Source: an uncultured Pelagibacteraceae bacterium (lineage in GTDB: Bacteria; Pseudomonadota; Alphaproteobacteria; Pelagibacterales; Pelagibacteraceae). Taken from it: a stretch of DNA of 64,000 nt. The stretch's first letter is position 1. Every line of letters begins with the position of its first letter. The notes under the pieces were generated by a model. The model saw nothing but the letters and a program-made list of their open reading frames with translations. It made no database searches and had not been told where the DNA came from. Location: the NCBI GenBank assembly GCA_902594405.1, contig CACJMB010000003.1:113649-177648 (forward strand). The letters are read 5' to 3'. Position numbers and translations under genes: made by a program. Of this stretch, positions 51,671 through 60,828 are shown one piece after another.

Positions 51671-52603
51671 TTAATTGTCTTTATGAAAAGATTTCCCCAG
51701 AGAACTAGGAGTACTTAGCCTAATTTTTCTACTATCACGAGAAATTACAACTAAAACTATTATTGTAACGATGTAAGGTAGAGCTGTTAAAAATTGCACA
51801 GGAATTCTTACTCCAATTGCTTGCATATGAAATTGAATGATTGTTAACCCACCAAAAATCATAGCACCTATCAGAATTTTAATTGGATTCCATGTTGAGA
51901 AAACCACCAGAGCTAATGCGATCCAACCTCTTCCGCCTGTCATATTTTCAATCCACTGTGGAGTATAAATCATTGATAAATATGCACCAGCAAGTCCACT
52001 CATTGCACCTCCGTAAAGAATACATAAGTAACGAACTAACCTCACTTTTATTCCTTGATTAGATGCTGAAACAGGAGAGTCTCCCACAGCTCTTACTATT
52101 AATCCTATTTTTGTTTTTTTTAAAAAATAGTTAGTCATGAAAGGTAGAGCAAAAGCAAAATAAAAAACAATTGAATGTCCAAATAATATTGGACCTATAA
52201 GTGGTATTGTATCTTTTAAATTTTCAAATAAAACAGGAAATTCTTTTCCAGGAATACCTACAAAATTTTTTCCTATCATTGCCGATATTCCAATTCCAAA
52301 TATGGTAAGAGCTAAACCAGTAGCGACATGATTTGTAATTAATGTTTGTGTCAGGAATGCAAAAATAGTTGAGATTAAAACCCCAGCTAACATTGCCCCA
52401 AAAATTGCAATAATCAAACTTCCTGTAACAGTCATTAATGCGAAACCTGAAATAGCACCAATGATCATCATTCCTTCAACACCAAGGTTTAAAACTCCAG
52501 ACCTTTCTGTAATCAATTCACCACAAGACGCTAGGATTAAAGGAACAGCAGAGGCCATGATTGATGCAATTATCAGTCCAATAAAATTTATATCGATGAT
52601 CAT
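51671..52603 (-). CDS. ABC transporter permease (BMP-associated, nucleoside/nucleobase type)
   Basis: Multi-TM; VPLILASCGELITERSGVLNLGVEGMMIIGAISGF, NHVATGLALTIFGIGISAMIG. Confidence 0.9.
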   Translation of the reverse strand: MIIDINFIGLIIASIMASAVPLILASCGELITERSGVLNLGVEGMMIIGAISGFALMTVTGSLIIAIFGAMLAGVLISTIFAFLTQTLITNHVATGLALTIFGIGISAMIGKNFVGIPGKEFPVLFENLKDTIPLIGPILFGHSIVFYFAFALPFMTNYFLKKTKIGLIVRAVGDSPVSASNQGIKVRLVRYLCILYGGAMSGLAGAYLSMIYTPQWIENMTGGRGWIALALVVFSTWNPIKILIGAMIFGGLTIIQFHMQAIGVRIPVQFLTALPYIVTIIVLVVISRDSRKIRLSTPSSLGKSFHKDN

Positions 52604-53664
52604 TTTTTTAAACCTATAAATTTAATTTTGAAAAAAAGTAAATAATCCGATGCAAGAAGAAAAAATAAAATCATTCCTTGAAAAACCTGACCAGTATATT
52701 TAGGTATTTGCATAAATATTTGAGCTGTCTCAGCACCCAGATAAGTTATTGCAACAACTAGAGATGCAAAGATGATACCAACAGGATGTAAACGACCCAA
52801 AAACGCTACAATTATAGCAGTGAAACCATAATCTGGAGAAATTTCTCTATGAAGCTGCCCAATAGGTCCAGTTATTTCTCCAACTCCAGCTAAACCTGCG
52901 CAAGCACCACTTATTAGAAAAACGAGGATGATCATTTTTTTACCTTTGTATCCGGCATATTTTGCTGTCTTTAAACTAAAACCCGAAACTTTCATTTGGA
53001 AACCTAAATACGTTTTATAAAACACAAACCAACTTATAACCACCGCAGCTAAAGCTAAAAATATTCCCGCGTGAATTCTCAGTCCTTCAAATAACAACGG
53101 AAGTTTAGCAGAGTCACTGAACTGTCTAGTTTCAGGAAAATTAAATCCCTCAGGATTACTCCAAGGACCAACAACAAGATAGTCCAAAATTAATTTTGAG
53201 ACATATACCAACATAAGACTTACTAATATTTCATTTGTATTAAAGTAAGTTTTTAAGATTGCGGGTATTGATGCATACAGCATACCACCGATTGCGCCAG
53301 CTAAAATTACTATTGGAAGAATGTAAAATCCTTCTTGCTCATAAAATAATAATGCAACTCCTCCAGAAACTATCGCCCCGAAAGTTAATTGTCCTTCGGC
53401 TCCAATATTCCAGTTATTACTTTTAAAACAAAAAGATAAACCAATTGCTATTAAACAAAGAGGTGTAGCTTTTAATAGTAATTCACTGAAACCATATTTA
53501 TCTGCGATTGGAACTATGAAAAAAAATTTAAGAGCTTCAAATGGTTTAAAACCTAAAATAAAAAAAATCAAACCTCCCGCTACTAATGTTAGAAAAATAG
53601 CTAACACGGGTGTAAAGAAAAAAATAGCTCTTGATGGTTGATCTCTTTTTACGATTTTAATCAA
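52600..53664 (-). CDS. ABC transporter permease (BMP-associated)
   Basis: LCLIAIGLSFCFKSNNWNIGAEGQLTFGAIVSGG, ACAGLAGVGEITGPIGQLHREISPDYGFTAIIVAFLGRLHPVGII. Confidence 0.9.
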   Translation of the reverse strand: MIKIVKRDQPSRAIFFFTPVLAIFLTLVAGGLIFFILGFKPFEALKFFFIVPIADKYGFSELLLKATPLCLIAIGLSFCFKSNNWNIGAEGQLTFGAIVSGGVALLFYEQEGFYILPIVILAGAIGGMLYASIPAILKTYFNTNEILVSLMLVYVSKLILDYLVVGPWSNPEGFNFPETRQFSDSAKLPLLFEGLRIHAGIFLALAAVVISWFVFYKTYLGFQMKVSGFSLKTAKYAGYKGKKMIILVFLISGACAGLAGVGEITGPIGQLHREISPDYGFTAIIVAFLGRLHPVGIIFASLVVAITYLGAETAQIFMQIPKYTGQVFQGMILFFLLASDYLLFFKIKFIGLKK

Positions 53665-55151
53665 TTTGCTCCTCCCATTAGTATCCCAAGTTTTTCAGAG
53701 GTAACTTCTTCAGCATTCATAATTTTTGACAATTTTCCTTTATGAATTACTGAAATTTTATCACTTAATTTTAATAACTCATCAGTGTCTGTAGATATTA
53801 ATATAATTGATTTATTTTGTTCATTGATTTTAATCAATGTTTCGTGGATATAATTTATTGCCCCAACATCTAGACCCCAAGTTGGATTAAAACAAATTAA
53901 TAAATCTGGAGAAGTTATTAATTCTCTTCCAATAATTAATTTTTGAAGATTACCTCCAGACAAAAATTGGCTTTTTAATTCAATGTTATCCGTATTAACA
54001 TTAAAATCTGAAATTATTTTTTTGGAATGTTCTTTAATTTTGTTTTCGTTTATTAATCCATTATTAAAAAAATTTGATGATTTAAAATTGTTTAGAGCTA
54101 CATTTTCAAAAATTTTCATTTGTGGAATTGCAGCCTGCTCAAGCCTATCCTCTGGAGAAAAGGCCATCAAATATTCTCTTCTTTCTTGAGGGTTTAAATT
54201 TCCTATATAACTATTGTTAAATTCTATAGAGTTCTTTTCCGAAATAATTTCACCACTTAATACTTGAAATAATTCACTTTGTCCGTTTCCTGATATACCA
54301 GCAATTCCTAAACACTCCCCTCGATTAACAGAAAAATTAATATCCATTAAGTTTGTTTCAAAAGGATCCTCACTTGTAAAATTAAGATTAGTTATCTTAA
54401 TCAATTGATCTGATGAAGTTTTTGCTTTTTTTTTCTTAATTGTTTTAAGGTTCTGACCCACCATTTTGTTGGCAAGTGACTCAATATTTTCATTCTTTAT
54501 TTCACTTACAGAAACTAATTTTCCCCTTCTCATTACAGCAACTTCATCACAAAGCTGCATAACTTCCTTTAACTTATGGGTTATATAAATAATTAAAATT
54601 CCTTCTTCTGAAAATTTTTTCAAAGATAAGAATAATTCACTCGTTTCTTGCTCTGTTAATACTGATGTTGGCTCATCCATAATTAAAACTTTTGGATTTC
54701 TTATCAGACATCTAATTATTTCCACTTTCTGTTTTTGACCTGCTGACAGATTTAGAACAGGAATATCAAGATCAATTGAAAAATTGTATTTTTTCATAAT
54801 TAAGTCAATTTTTTCTCTTAAACTTTCCCTTTGCTCATCTGAGTCTATTATTAAGTTTTCAAATACGGACAAAGTTTCAAAAAGATTAAAATGTTGGAAT
54901 ACCATTCCAATATCATTTTTTTTTGCATCTAATGGTGAATTGAGCTTTAGATTATTTTTATTTAAATAAATTTCACCTTCATCAGGAATGATGACGCCCG
55001 ATAGAATTTTAACTAGTGTAGATTTTCCAGCACCATTTTCTCCAAGAAGAGCATAAATTTTACCACTATTAAACTCTAGCGAAACATTATCATTTGCAAC
55101 ACACCCAGGATATATCTTTGTTACGTTTGAAATTTTAAGGTTTGTATTCAT
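53661..55151 (-). CDS. ABC transporter ATP-binding protein (double ABC domain)
   Basis: YALLGENGAGKSTLVKILSG, LSAGQKQKVEIIRCLIRNPKVLIMDEPTSVL, second domain GISGNGQSELFQVLSG, LSGGNLQKLIIGRELI. Confidence 0.93.
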   Translation of the reverse strand: MNTNLKISNVTKIYPGCVANDNVSLEFNSGKIYALLGENGAGKSTLVKILSGVIIPDEGEIYLNKNNLKLNSPLDAKKNDIGMVFQHFNLFETLSVFENLIIDSDEQRESLREKIDLIMKKYNFSIDLDIPVLNLSAGQKQKVEIIRCLIRNPKVLIMDEPTSVLTEQETSELFLSLKKFSEEGILIIYITHKLKEVMQLCDEVAVMRRGKLVSVSEIKNENIESLANKMVGQNLKTIKKKKAKTSSDQLIKITNLNFTSEDPFETNLMDINFSVNRGECLGIAGISGNGQSELFQVLSGEIISEKNSIEFNNSYIGNLNPQERREYLMAFSPEDRLEQAAIPQMKIFENVALNNFKSSNFFNNGLINENKIKEHSKKIISDFNVNTDNIELKSQFLSGGNLQKLIIGRELITSPDLLICFNPTWGLDVGAINYIHETLIKINEQNKSIILISTDTDELLKLSDKISVIHKGKLSKIMNAEEVTSEKLGILMGGAN

Positions 55152-55154
55152 TAC

Positions 55155-55745
55155 TTAGTTTAATGGTATAGAATTTTCATCTTTATTTTCCTGGTATTGA
55201 TTTGATAAAGCTTGATATTTTTTTTTAATTTCATCTAATTGTTTTAAAATATCTTCTTTTTTTGAAGTAGGTAAATTCTCAATAAGTAAATTTATATTCT
55301 GACTTTTCCAATAGGAATTTTCTTTATTATATTCTCCATCGTTAATTTTAAACACTTCTTTGAGTATATTTAAATCGTGAGGAATTTTAAATTGATCATT
55401 TGTTTCAGTATACGGAAACACATAATAAAAATTATCAAATCCAGAAAAAGTAATCCCACTCAAACACATGCTACAAGGCTCATGTGAACTTAAGAAGATG
55501 CAGTCTTTTTCATTTGGTCTTGTATTTGCATCTAATTCATAAAACTTTTTAAGAGTATGTATTTCTCCATGCCACAATGGATTTTCTATTTCATTGTTTG
55601 TGTCTGCAACTACAAGCGATAAATCATCTTTTTTAATTATTGCTGCACCAAATATTTTACTACCTCCAGCAACACCTTGTTCAGTTAAGGGTAAAATTTC
55701 TTTTGAAAATATATTTAATATTTTTTCTAGGGCTTTTTCATCCAT
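55155..55745 (-). CDS. Nucleoside/nucleobase deaminase, CDA superfamily, specificity unknown
   Basis: PLWHGEIHTLKKFYELD and SHEPCSMCLSGITFSGFDNFYY zinc motifs; start of the ABC importer operon. Confidence 0.8.
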   Translation of the reverse strand: MDEKALEKILNIFSKEILPLTEQGVAGGSKIFGAAIIKKDDLSLVVADTNNEIENPLWHGEIHTLKKFYELDANTRPNEKDCIFLSSHEPCSMCLSGITFSGFDNFYYVFPYTETNDQFKIPHDLNILKEVFKINDGEYNKENSYWKSQNINLLIENLPTSKKEDILKQLDEIKKKYQALSNQYQENKDENSIPLN

Positions 55746-55870
55746 ATGCTTGAACCATCAAATAAAGAACACAATTGTTACTATAATTAAACTCAAATTA
55801 ATAAGAAATAAATTATTAATACAACTTTAAAGTTAGTAATTTATTAAACAAAAAATGTTAATTTAAACTT

Positions 55871-56176
55871 ATGACAAAATTAAAATCAGCAATAAGTCTC
55901 GTAATTATATTAATTTTTTTTTCAGGGTGCCAAACTGTTAAAGATAAAACAGATGCTATTGTTGAAAAGGAAAATGAAAAATTAAGTAAATTTCTAGGAA
56001 AATCAGCTAGCGAACTTCAGATGGAGCTTGGAAAACCAGACGAAGACTTTAAAAATGCTAAAGGGAACTTTGAGTTTGTTTATAATAGTAAAAAATATCT
56101 TGTTCCATGTGAGCGAAGGTTTGAAATAAATTCAGAAAATATAGTTGTGGGTTTTGTTTCAAACGGGTGTTTTTAA
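55871..56176 (+). CDS. Small lipoprotein, possibly SmpA/BamE-like fold
   Basis: Lipobox FFSGCQ; KFLGKSASELQMELGKPDEDFKNAKGNFEFVYNSKKY; conserved-looking C-terminal Cys pair. Confidence 0.55.
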   Translation: MTKLKSAISLVIILIFFSGCQTVKDKTDAIVEKENEKLSKFLGKSASELQMELGKPDEDFKNAKGNFEFVYNSKKYLVPCERRFEINSENIVVGFVSNGCF

Positions 56177-56314
56177 AATTTATTGGTTGAAATAAATCTG
56201 TTCATTATAGGTTTTTTTTACTATTTAAAGTGGAGTTATTCTAAACTACTTAGTTTTTTTATATTAATTCATAGTCAGTAATGTAACGTCTATTAAGATA
56301 ACGACGGAGGTTAT

Positions 56315-57637
56315 ATGGCTTCAAGAAAAACAAAAGTGGGCTCTACAAACAGTCCAGACAAAAAACTTCCATTAAATAAATCCATACCTTTAGGAATTCA
56401 GCACGTACTAGCAATGTTTGCTGGTAATATAACTGTTCCTATTATTGTGGCTGGAGTTTTTGGTCAAACGCCGGAACAAAAAATATTTTTGATTCAAATG
56501 GCTTTGTTTGTTGCGGGAGTTGCAACAATTATCCAAACAGTTGGATACAAAGAAATTGGTGCAAGACTTCCTATTGTTCAAGGAACCAGTTTTGCATTTA
56601 TACCAATCATGCTACCATTTAAAGCAGCAGGATTAGGTGCGGTATTTACAGCAGCGTTCATTGGAGGAATTTTCCAAATTTTTATTGGAAAAGTTTTAAA
56701 ACCAATAAGACATCTATTCCCACCATTAGTCACAGGTATAGTTGTGTTAATGATTGGATTTAGTTTGCTTAAAGTCGGTTTTATGTATGCAGGTGGAGGT
56801 GGATGGTTAATGAATAATAAACCTGAAATCTTTGCAAATGCAAATCATTTAACGGTTGCCGCTTCAGTGTTCATAGTTGCTATTTTTTTCAATCTTAGAG
56901 GTAAAGGAATGGCTTCTGCAGCATCAATTTTGATTGGAATAGTAGCTGGCTTTATCGTTGCAGCGGCACTAGGAATGGTTAACTATGGTAAAATTGAATC
57001 TGCATCATGGTTTGCATTTCCAATGCCACTTCAATATGGAATTGATTTTGTACCTGGTGCAATAATTCTAATGTTGTTTATGTCGATTGTTACAACAATT
57101 GAAACAATTGGAGACATTAGTGCTACTACAATGGGTGGTGCAAAACGAGAAGCAACAGATAAAGAAATATCAGGTGGGATTATGGCAGATGGTGTTGGTA
57201 CTGCATTTGGTGCAATATTTAATGCAATGCCAAATACATCTTATTCGCAAAATGCTGGACTAGTTGCGTTTACAGGAGTGGTAAGTAGACATGTTGGAAC
57301 TATAGCTGGAATAGTTTTGGTTTTAATGGGATTATTTCCAAAATTAGGTGGAATAATTGCTGCAATGCCAGAGTCTGTAATTGGTGGAGCAGCAATCATT
57401 ATGTTTGGGATGATTGTAGCCGCTGGTATTAAATTGATTTCAAGAGCAGAAATGGATCAAAGAAATTTATTAATCTTAGCTCTTTCTTTGTCTTTTGGAA
57501 TTGGAATGTCATTGTTGCCAGACTTTGTAAAAAATATTCCAGATTTTGGAATAAGCTTGAAACTATTGTTAACAACGGGACTAATACCTGCTGGATTATT
57601 AGCATTTGTTTTAAATGCTATAATGGCAAAGAAATAA
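56315..57637 (+). CDS. Nucleobase:cation symporter-2 family permease (xanthine/urate/uracil type)
   Basis: LGIQHVLAMFAGNITVPIIVAGVFG, GTSFAFIPIM, NTSYSQNAGLVAFTGVVSR, ESVIGGAAIIMFGMI; strong GGAGG SD. Confidence 0.92.
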   Translation: MASRKTKVGSTNSPDKKLPLNKSIPLGIQHVLAMFAGNITVPIIVAGVFGQTPEQKIFLIQMALFVAGVATIIQTVGYKEIGARLPIVQGTSFAFIPIMLPFKAAGLGAVFTAAFIGGIFQIFIGKVLKPIRHLFPPLVTGIVVLMIGFSLLKVGFMYAGGGGWLMNNKPEIFANANHLTVAASVFIVAIFFNLRGKGMASAASILIGIVAGFIVAAALGMVNYGKIESASWFAFPMPLQYGIDFVPGAIILMLFMSIVTTIETIGDISATTMGGAKREATDKEISGGIMADGVGTAFGAIFNAMPNTSYSQNAGLVAFTGVVSRHVGTIAGIVLVLMGLFPKLGGIIAAMPESVIGGAAIIMFGMIVAAGIKLISRAEMDQRNLLILALSLSFGIGMSLLPDFVKNIPDFGISLKLLLTTGLIPAGLLAFVLNAIMAKK

Positions 57638-57647
57638 TTAACTCAAA

Positions 57648-57671
57648 CTTGTGGGGAGAAATCCCCACAAG
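57648..57671. terminator. Strong hairpin, probable bidirectional terminator
   Basis: CTTGTGGGG (57648-57656) / CCCCACAAG (57663-57671) perfect 9-bp stem between convergent permease and hsp20 genes; only a weak T tract follows. Confidence 0.75.
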
Positions 57672-57684
57672 CAAGGTTTAAGAC

Positions 57685-58131
57685 TTATTTAATTTCAATA
57701 AGCTTCTTTTTTTTATGTTCTGGAATTATTCTTTCACAAGATATTGTTAAAAGACCGTCTTTAAGTTCAGCACCATTAACTTTTACATCATCAGCTATAG
57801 TGAATGATCTTGCAAATTGTCTTTGAGAAATACCTTTATGAATAATTTCTCCATTAACATCACTGTCTTCAGACTTATTAACTTGTTTTGTTCTAACTGT
57901 TAATAAATTGTCCTCGAACTCAACCTCAACGTCCTTTTTGCTAAAGCCAGCCAATGCTACTTCAATTGCATAGTTGTCTTTACCAGTCTTTCGGATGTTG
58001 TATGGTGGATAATTTGACTGCATCGTCAAATTTCCATTTCCCAACATATTTTCAAATTGGTCGAACATATCATCAAAACCAATTGAAAAAGGTCTAAGTG
58101 AGTTAAATATAGATAGATCCTTACTTGTCAT
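57685..58131 (-). CDS. ibpA: Small heat shock protein Hsp20 (IbpA-like)
   Basis: FSIGFDDMFDQFENML, YPPYNIRKTGKDNYAIEVALAGFSKKDVEVEFEDNLLTV. Confidence 0.94.
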   Translation of the reverse strand: MTSKDLSIFNSLRPFSIGFDDMFDQFENMLGNGNLTMQSNYPPYNIRKTGKDNYAIEVALAGFSKKDVEVEFEDNLLTVRTKQVNKSEDSDVNGEIIHKGISQRQFARSFTIADDVKVNGAELKDGLLTISCERIIPEHKKKKLIEIK

Positions 58132-58136
58132 AATAT

Positions 58137-58186
58137 CCTCCTTTTTTAAGCAAGTTTATTTATGTAAGCCCCGTTAGGCGACTTAC
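58137..58186 (-). promoter_or_regulatory. Candidate ROSE-like RNA thermometer in the hsp20 5' UTR
   Basis: Minus strand CUUGCUU (58154-58148) AAAA AAGGAGG (58143-58137): SD pairs with CUUGCUU leaving one bulged G, the ROSE hallmark. An upstream hairpin GUAAGUC...GGCUUAC spans 58186-58164. Confidence 0.7.
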
Positions 58187-58193
58187 TAAGTTT

Positions 58194-58221
58194 ATATGGG
58201 AATTAATTTTTTTTTTTCAAG
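58194..58221 (-). promoter_or_regulatory. Predicted RpoH (sigma-32) promoter of hsp20
   Basis: Minus strand CTTGAA (58221-58216), 15 nt, CCCATAT (58200-58194), matching the heat-shock consensus. Confidence 0.72.
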
Positions 58222-58233
58222 ATTGAATGTGAA

Positions 58234-60309
58234 CTAAATTTTATTTGAAATTTTTAATGCAAATGCATAATCAATCGCAATTTCTTCTATTGCACCATCC
58301 CTTCCAGATTTTCCACCATGACCAGCATTCATCTCAGTTTTTAAAAGAAGTAAATTATTATCTGTTTTATAGTCTCTGAGTTTTGCTGTGAATTTTGCAG
58401 GTTCATCAAACAAAACTCTATTATCACTTAAACTTGTTGTAATAAAAATATGCGGATAATCCATTTTTTTAATATTGTTATAGGGTGCATATGAAAAAAT
58501 ATAATCAAAGTGTTCTTTATTTTCTTTTGCATTTCCAAATTCGTCAAATTCTCCCACAGTTAAAGGTAAGGAATGATCAAGATTAGTTGTTAAAGAATCT
58601 ACAAAAGGAACAGCCATTATAATTCCTAAGAATAATTCAGGAGATTGATTGACTACAGCTCCCATTAATAATCCTCCAGCTGATCCACCCATTCCAATAA
58701 TATTTCCTTTTGACGTATAATTCTTTTCGATCAAATATTTTGCTGCGTAAATATAATCTTCAAAAGTATTCTTTTTGTTTGTTAATTTTCCCTCTTTCCA
58801 CCACTTCATACCTTTTTCCATACCACCTCTAATGTGAGCTGTAGCCCAAATTATATCTCTATTGATAAGACTTAACCTTGTAGAAGAAAAACTTGGGGAC
58901 ATAGAATTTCCATAAGACCCATATCCATACAATAAAACATTTGCAGACCCATCAATTTTTGTTTTTTTGTGTCTAGTAATTGTTAATGGAACCATTCTTC
59001 CATCATGAGATTTAAACTCAACTCTCTCAACAATATAGTCATCTTTATTATGACCAGATGGGATCTCTTGTTCTTTAACAAGTTCTTTAGATTTTGTTGC
59101 TAAATTATATTTAAATACTCTAGAAGGAGTTTTAGGTGATGAGTATCCTAAATGAACTTCATCAGTATTTCTATCTTTTTGAGTTAAGCTTACTCCTGGA
59201 ACATAAACAGATTCATCAGAAAAAATTAATTCTTCTTCTATATTTGTTGAAATATTTTTGACAAATAATTTATCTAGTGCATCTGATGTTTCACCACGAA
59301 TAATCCAATTTTTAAGGAATGTTAATCCACCAATTAAAACTTCATCTTTTGCTGGAATATATGCTTTCCAATTTTGGTTTTCTAAATTGTCACAAATATC
59401 AATTTTAAAGTCTTCAGCATTTTTATTTGTATGATTATAAAATTTACCATGCCATGAATTAACAGAATACAGAACACCTCTTTCCCTTTTAATAATAAGT
59501 TTTGGAGATGGATTTAATTCATCTGATTTAAAATAATATTGCTCTGAAGTATTATGGTCAGAAGTATTTATAAAAAAATATTTTTCATCTGAGCTTTTTC
59601 CAATTCCTACTGTAAAAGCTTCACTTTTCTCCTCAAATATTAATTCATCTTTGCCCTCAAAATCACCTATTCTGTGCCTGTATATTGTTCTTGCTCTATG
59701 ATTTTTATCAAGTTTAGAATAAAAAATATATTTATCATCCAAACTAAATGTTATTCCTCCTGATGTCTCTGCAATTTCTTTTGAAATAATTTTGTTTGTT
59801 TTTATATCTCTTAAATAAATTGTATAATATTCAGATCCTTTAAGATCTAAAGAGTATCCTAGATATTTATCATTGTTACTTACTTCCAAATCCCCAACCC
59901 CAAAATATTCAGTTTTAAGTTTTTCTTTTTCTTTATCTCCATTCCATATTTCCTCAATATTTTCTGAACCAATTTTTTTTCTAAGTTTTATAGAATAATT
60001 TCCTTTTGTTGTGGTTTTTGTCCAATACTCATAGGTATGATCTTTATAGGGCAAAGATTCATCATCTAATTTAATTCTTGCTTTAATCTCATCAAATAAT
60101 TTTTTTTGAATATCTTTTGTATCTTTTAAATGATGCTCTGAGTATGCATTTTCATCTTCTAAATATTTTTTCACTTCAGGATCTAACTTACTTTTATCTC
60201 TGAGAACTTCCAAAATATTATCTTGATGAATCCAGCTGTAATTGTCTTCCCAATCAATATTGTGACAAGTTTTTATCTCTAGTTTTTTTTTAAGTTGTGG
60301 TACTTTCAT
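58234..60309 (-). CDS. ptrB: Oligopeptidase B (S9A prolyl oligopeptidase family)
   Basis: YGYGSYGNSMSPSFSSTRLSLINRDIIWATAHIRGGMEKGMKWWKEGKLTNKKNTFEDYI, GGSAGGLLMGAV, NAGHGGKSGR. Confidence 0.94.
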   Translation of the reverse strand: MKVPQLKKKLEIKTCHNIDWEDNYSWIHQDNILEVLRDKSKLDPEVKKYLEDENAYSEHHLKDTKDIQKKLFDEIKARIKLDDESLPYKDHTYEYWTKTTTKGNYSIKLRKKIGSENIEEIWNGDKEKEKLKTEYFGVGDLEVSNNDKYLGYSLDLKGSEYYTIYLRDIKTNKIISKEIAETSGGITFSLDDKYIFYSKLDKNHRARTIYRHRIGDFEGKDELIFEEKSEAFTVGIGKSSDEKYFFINTSDHNTSEQYYFKSDELNPSPKLIIKRERGVLYSVNSWHGKFYNHTNKNAEDFKIDICDNLENQNWKAYIPAKDEVLIGGLTFLKNWIIRGETSDALDKLFVKNISTNIEEELIFSDESVYVPGVSLTQKDRNTDEVHLGYSSPKTPSRVFKYNLATKSKELVKEQEIPSGHNKDDYIVERVEFKSHDGRMVPLTITRHKKTKIDGSANVLLYGYGSYGNSMSPSFSSTRLSLINRDIIWATAHIRGGMEKGMKWWKEGKLTNKKNTFEDYIYAAKYLIEKNYTSKGNIIGMGGSAGGLLMGAVVNQSPELFLGIIMAVPFVDSLTTNLDHSLPLTVGEFDEFGNAKENKEHFDYIFSYAPYNNIKKMDYPHIFITTSLSDNRVLFDEPAKFTAKLRDYKTDNNLLLLKTEMNAGHGGKSGRDGAIEEIAIDYAFALKISNKI

Positions 60310-60324
60310 TTAATAAGGAAATAT

Positions 60325-60828
60325 ATGAATATTATTATTTATCTACTTGTAATTTTAGTCATCTTATATTTTTTATTAAGATGGTGGTCAAATATTTCTC
60401 CAAAAAAAATGTCAAAAGGAGTAAGGTTGATAACAATTTTATTATTGGCTTTATTAGCAGTTTTATTTGCTATAGGTGGAAAATTTTTACTTACGTTGCC
60501 ATTAACTCTTGCAAGTCTTGCATTAGTTAAACTTAAAGGTTTATCATTAATACAATTGCTTTCTCTTTATAGACTTATTCAAACTTTGAGGAATTCTGGA
60601 AGATTTTCTTTTAATCAGTATCAAAATAACAACTCTTCATCATTATCAATATCTGAGGCATATAAAATTTTAAATTTAGATATTAATAAAAAACCAACCA
60701 AGGAAGCACTAAATAAAGCTTATCAAAAAATTCAAAAAAAAATTCACCCAGATATTTCTCCAGAGACTTCAAGATTATCTGCTATTGTTAATGAAGCTAA
60801 AGAAATAGTTCTTAAAGATATTTCTTAA
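60325..60828 (+). CDS. Membrane-anchored DnaJ-domain (TIM14-like) protein
   Basis: N-terminal TM segments and J domain SEAYKILNLDINKKPTKEALNKAYQKIQKKIHPDISP (HPD); start MNIIIYLL with AAGGAA SD. Confidence 0.82.
   Translation: MNIIIYLLVILVILYFLLRWWSNISPKKMSKGVRLITILLLALLAVLFAIGGKFLLTLPLTLASLALVKLKGLSLIQLLSLYRLIQTLRNSGRFSFNQYQNNNSSSLSISEAYKILNLDINKKPTKEALNKAYQKIQKKIHPDISPETSRLSAIVNEAKEIVLKDIS

Noticed and set aside
56240-56262. AAACT-ACTT-AGTTTTTTT as a terminator after the small lipoprotein
   Set aside because: Stem of 5 bp with a single G-C pair is too weak to call in this base composition.
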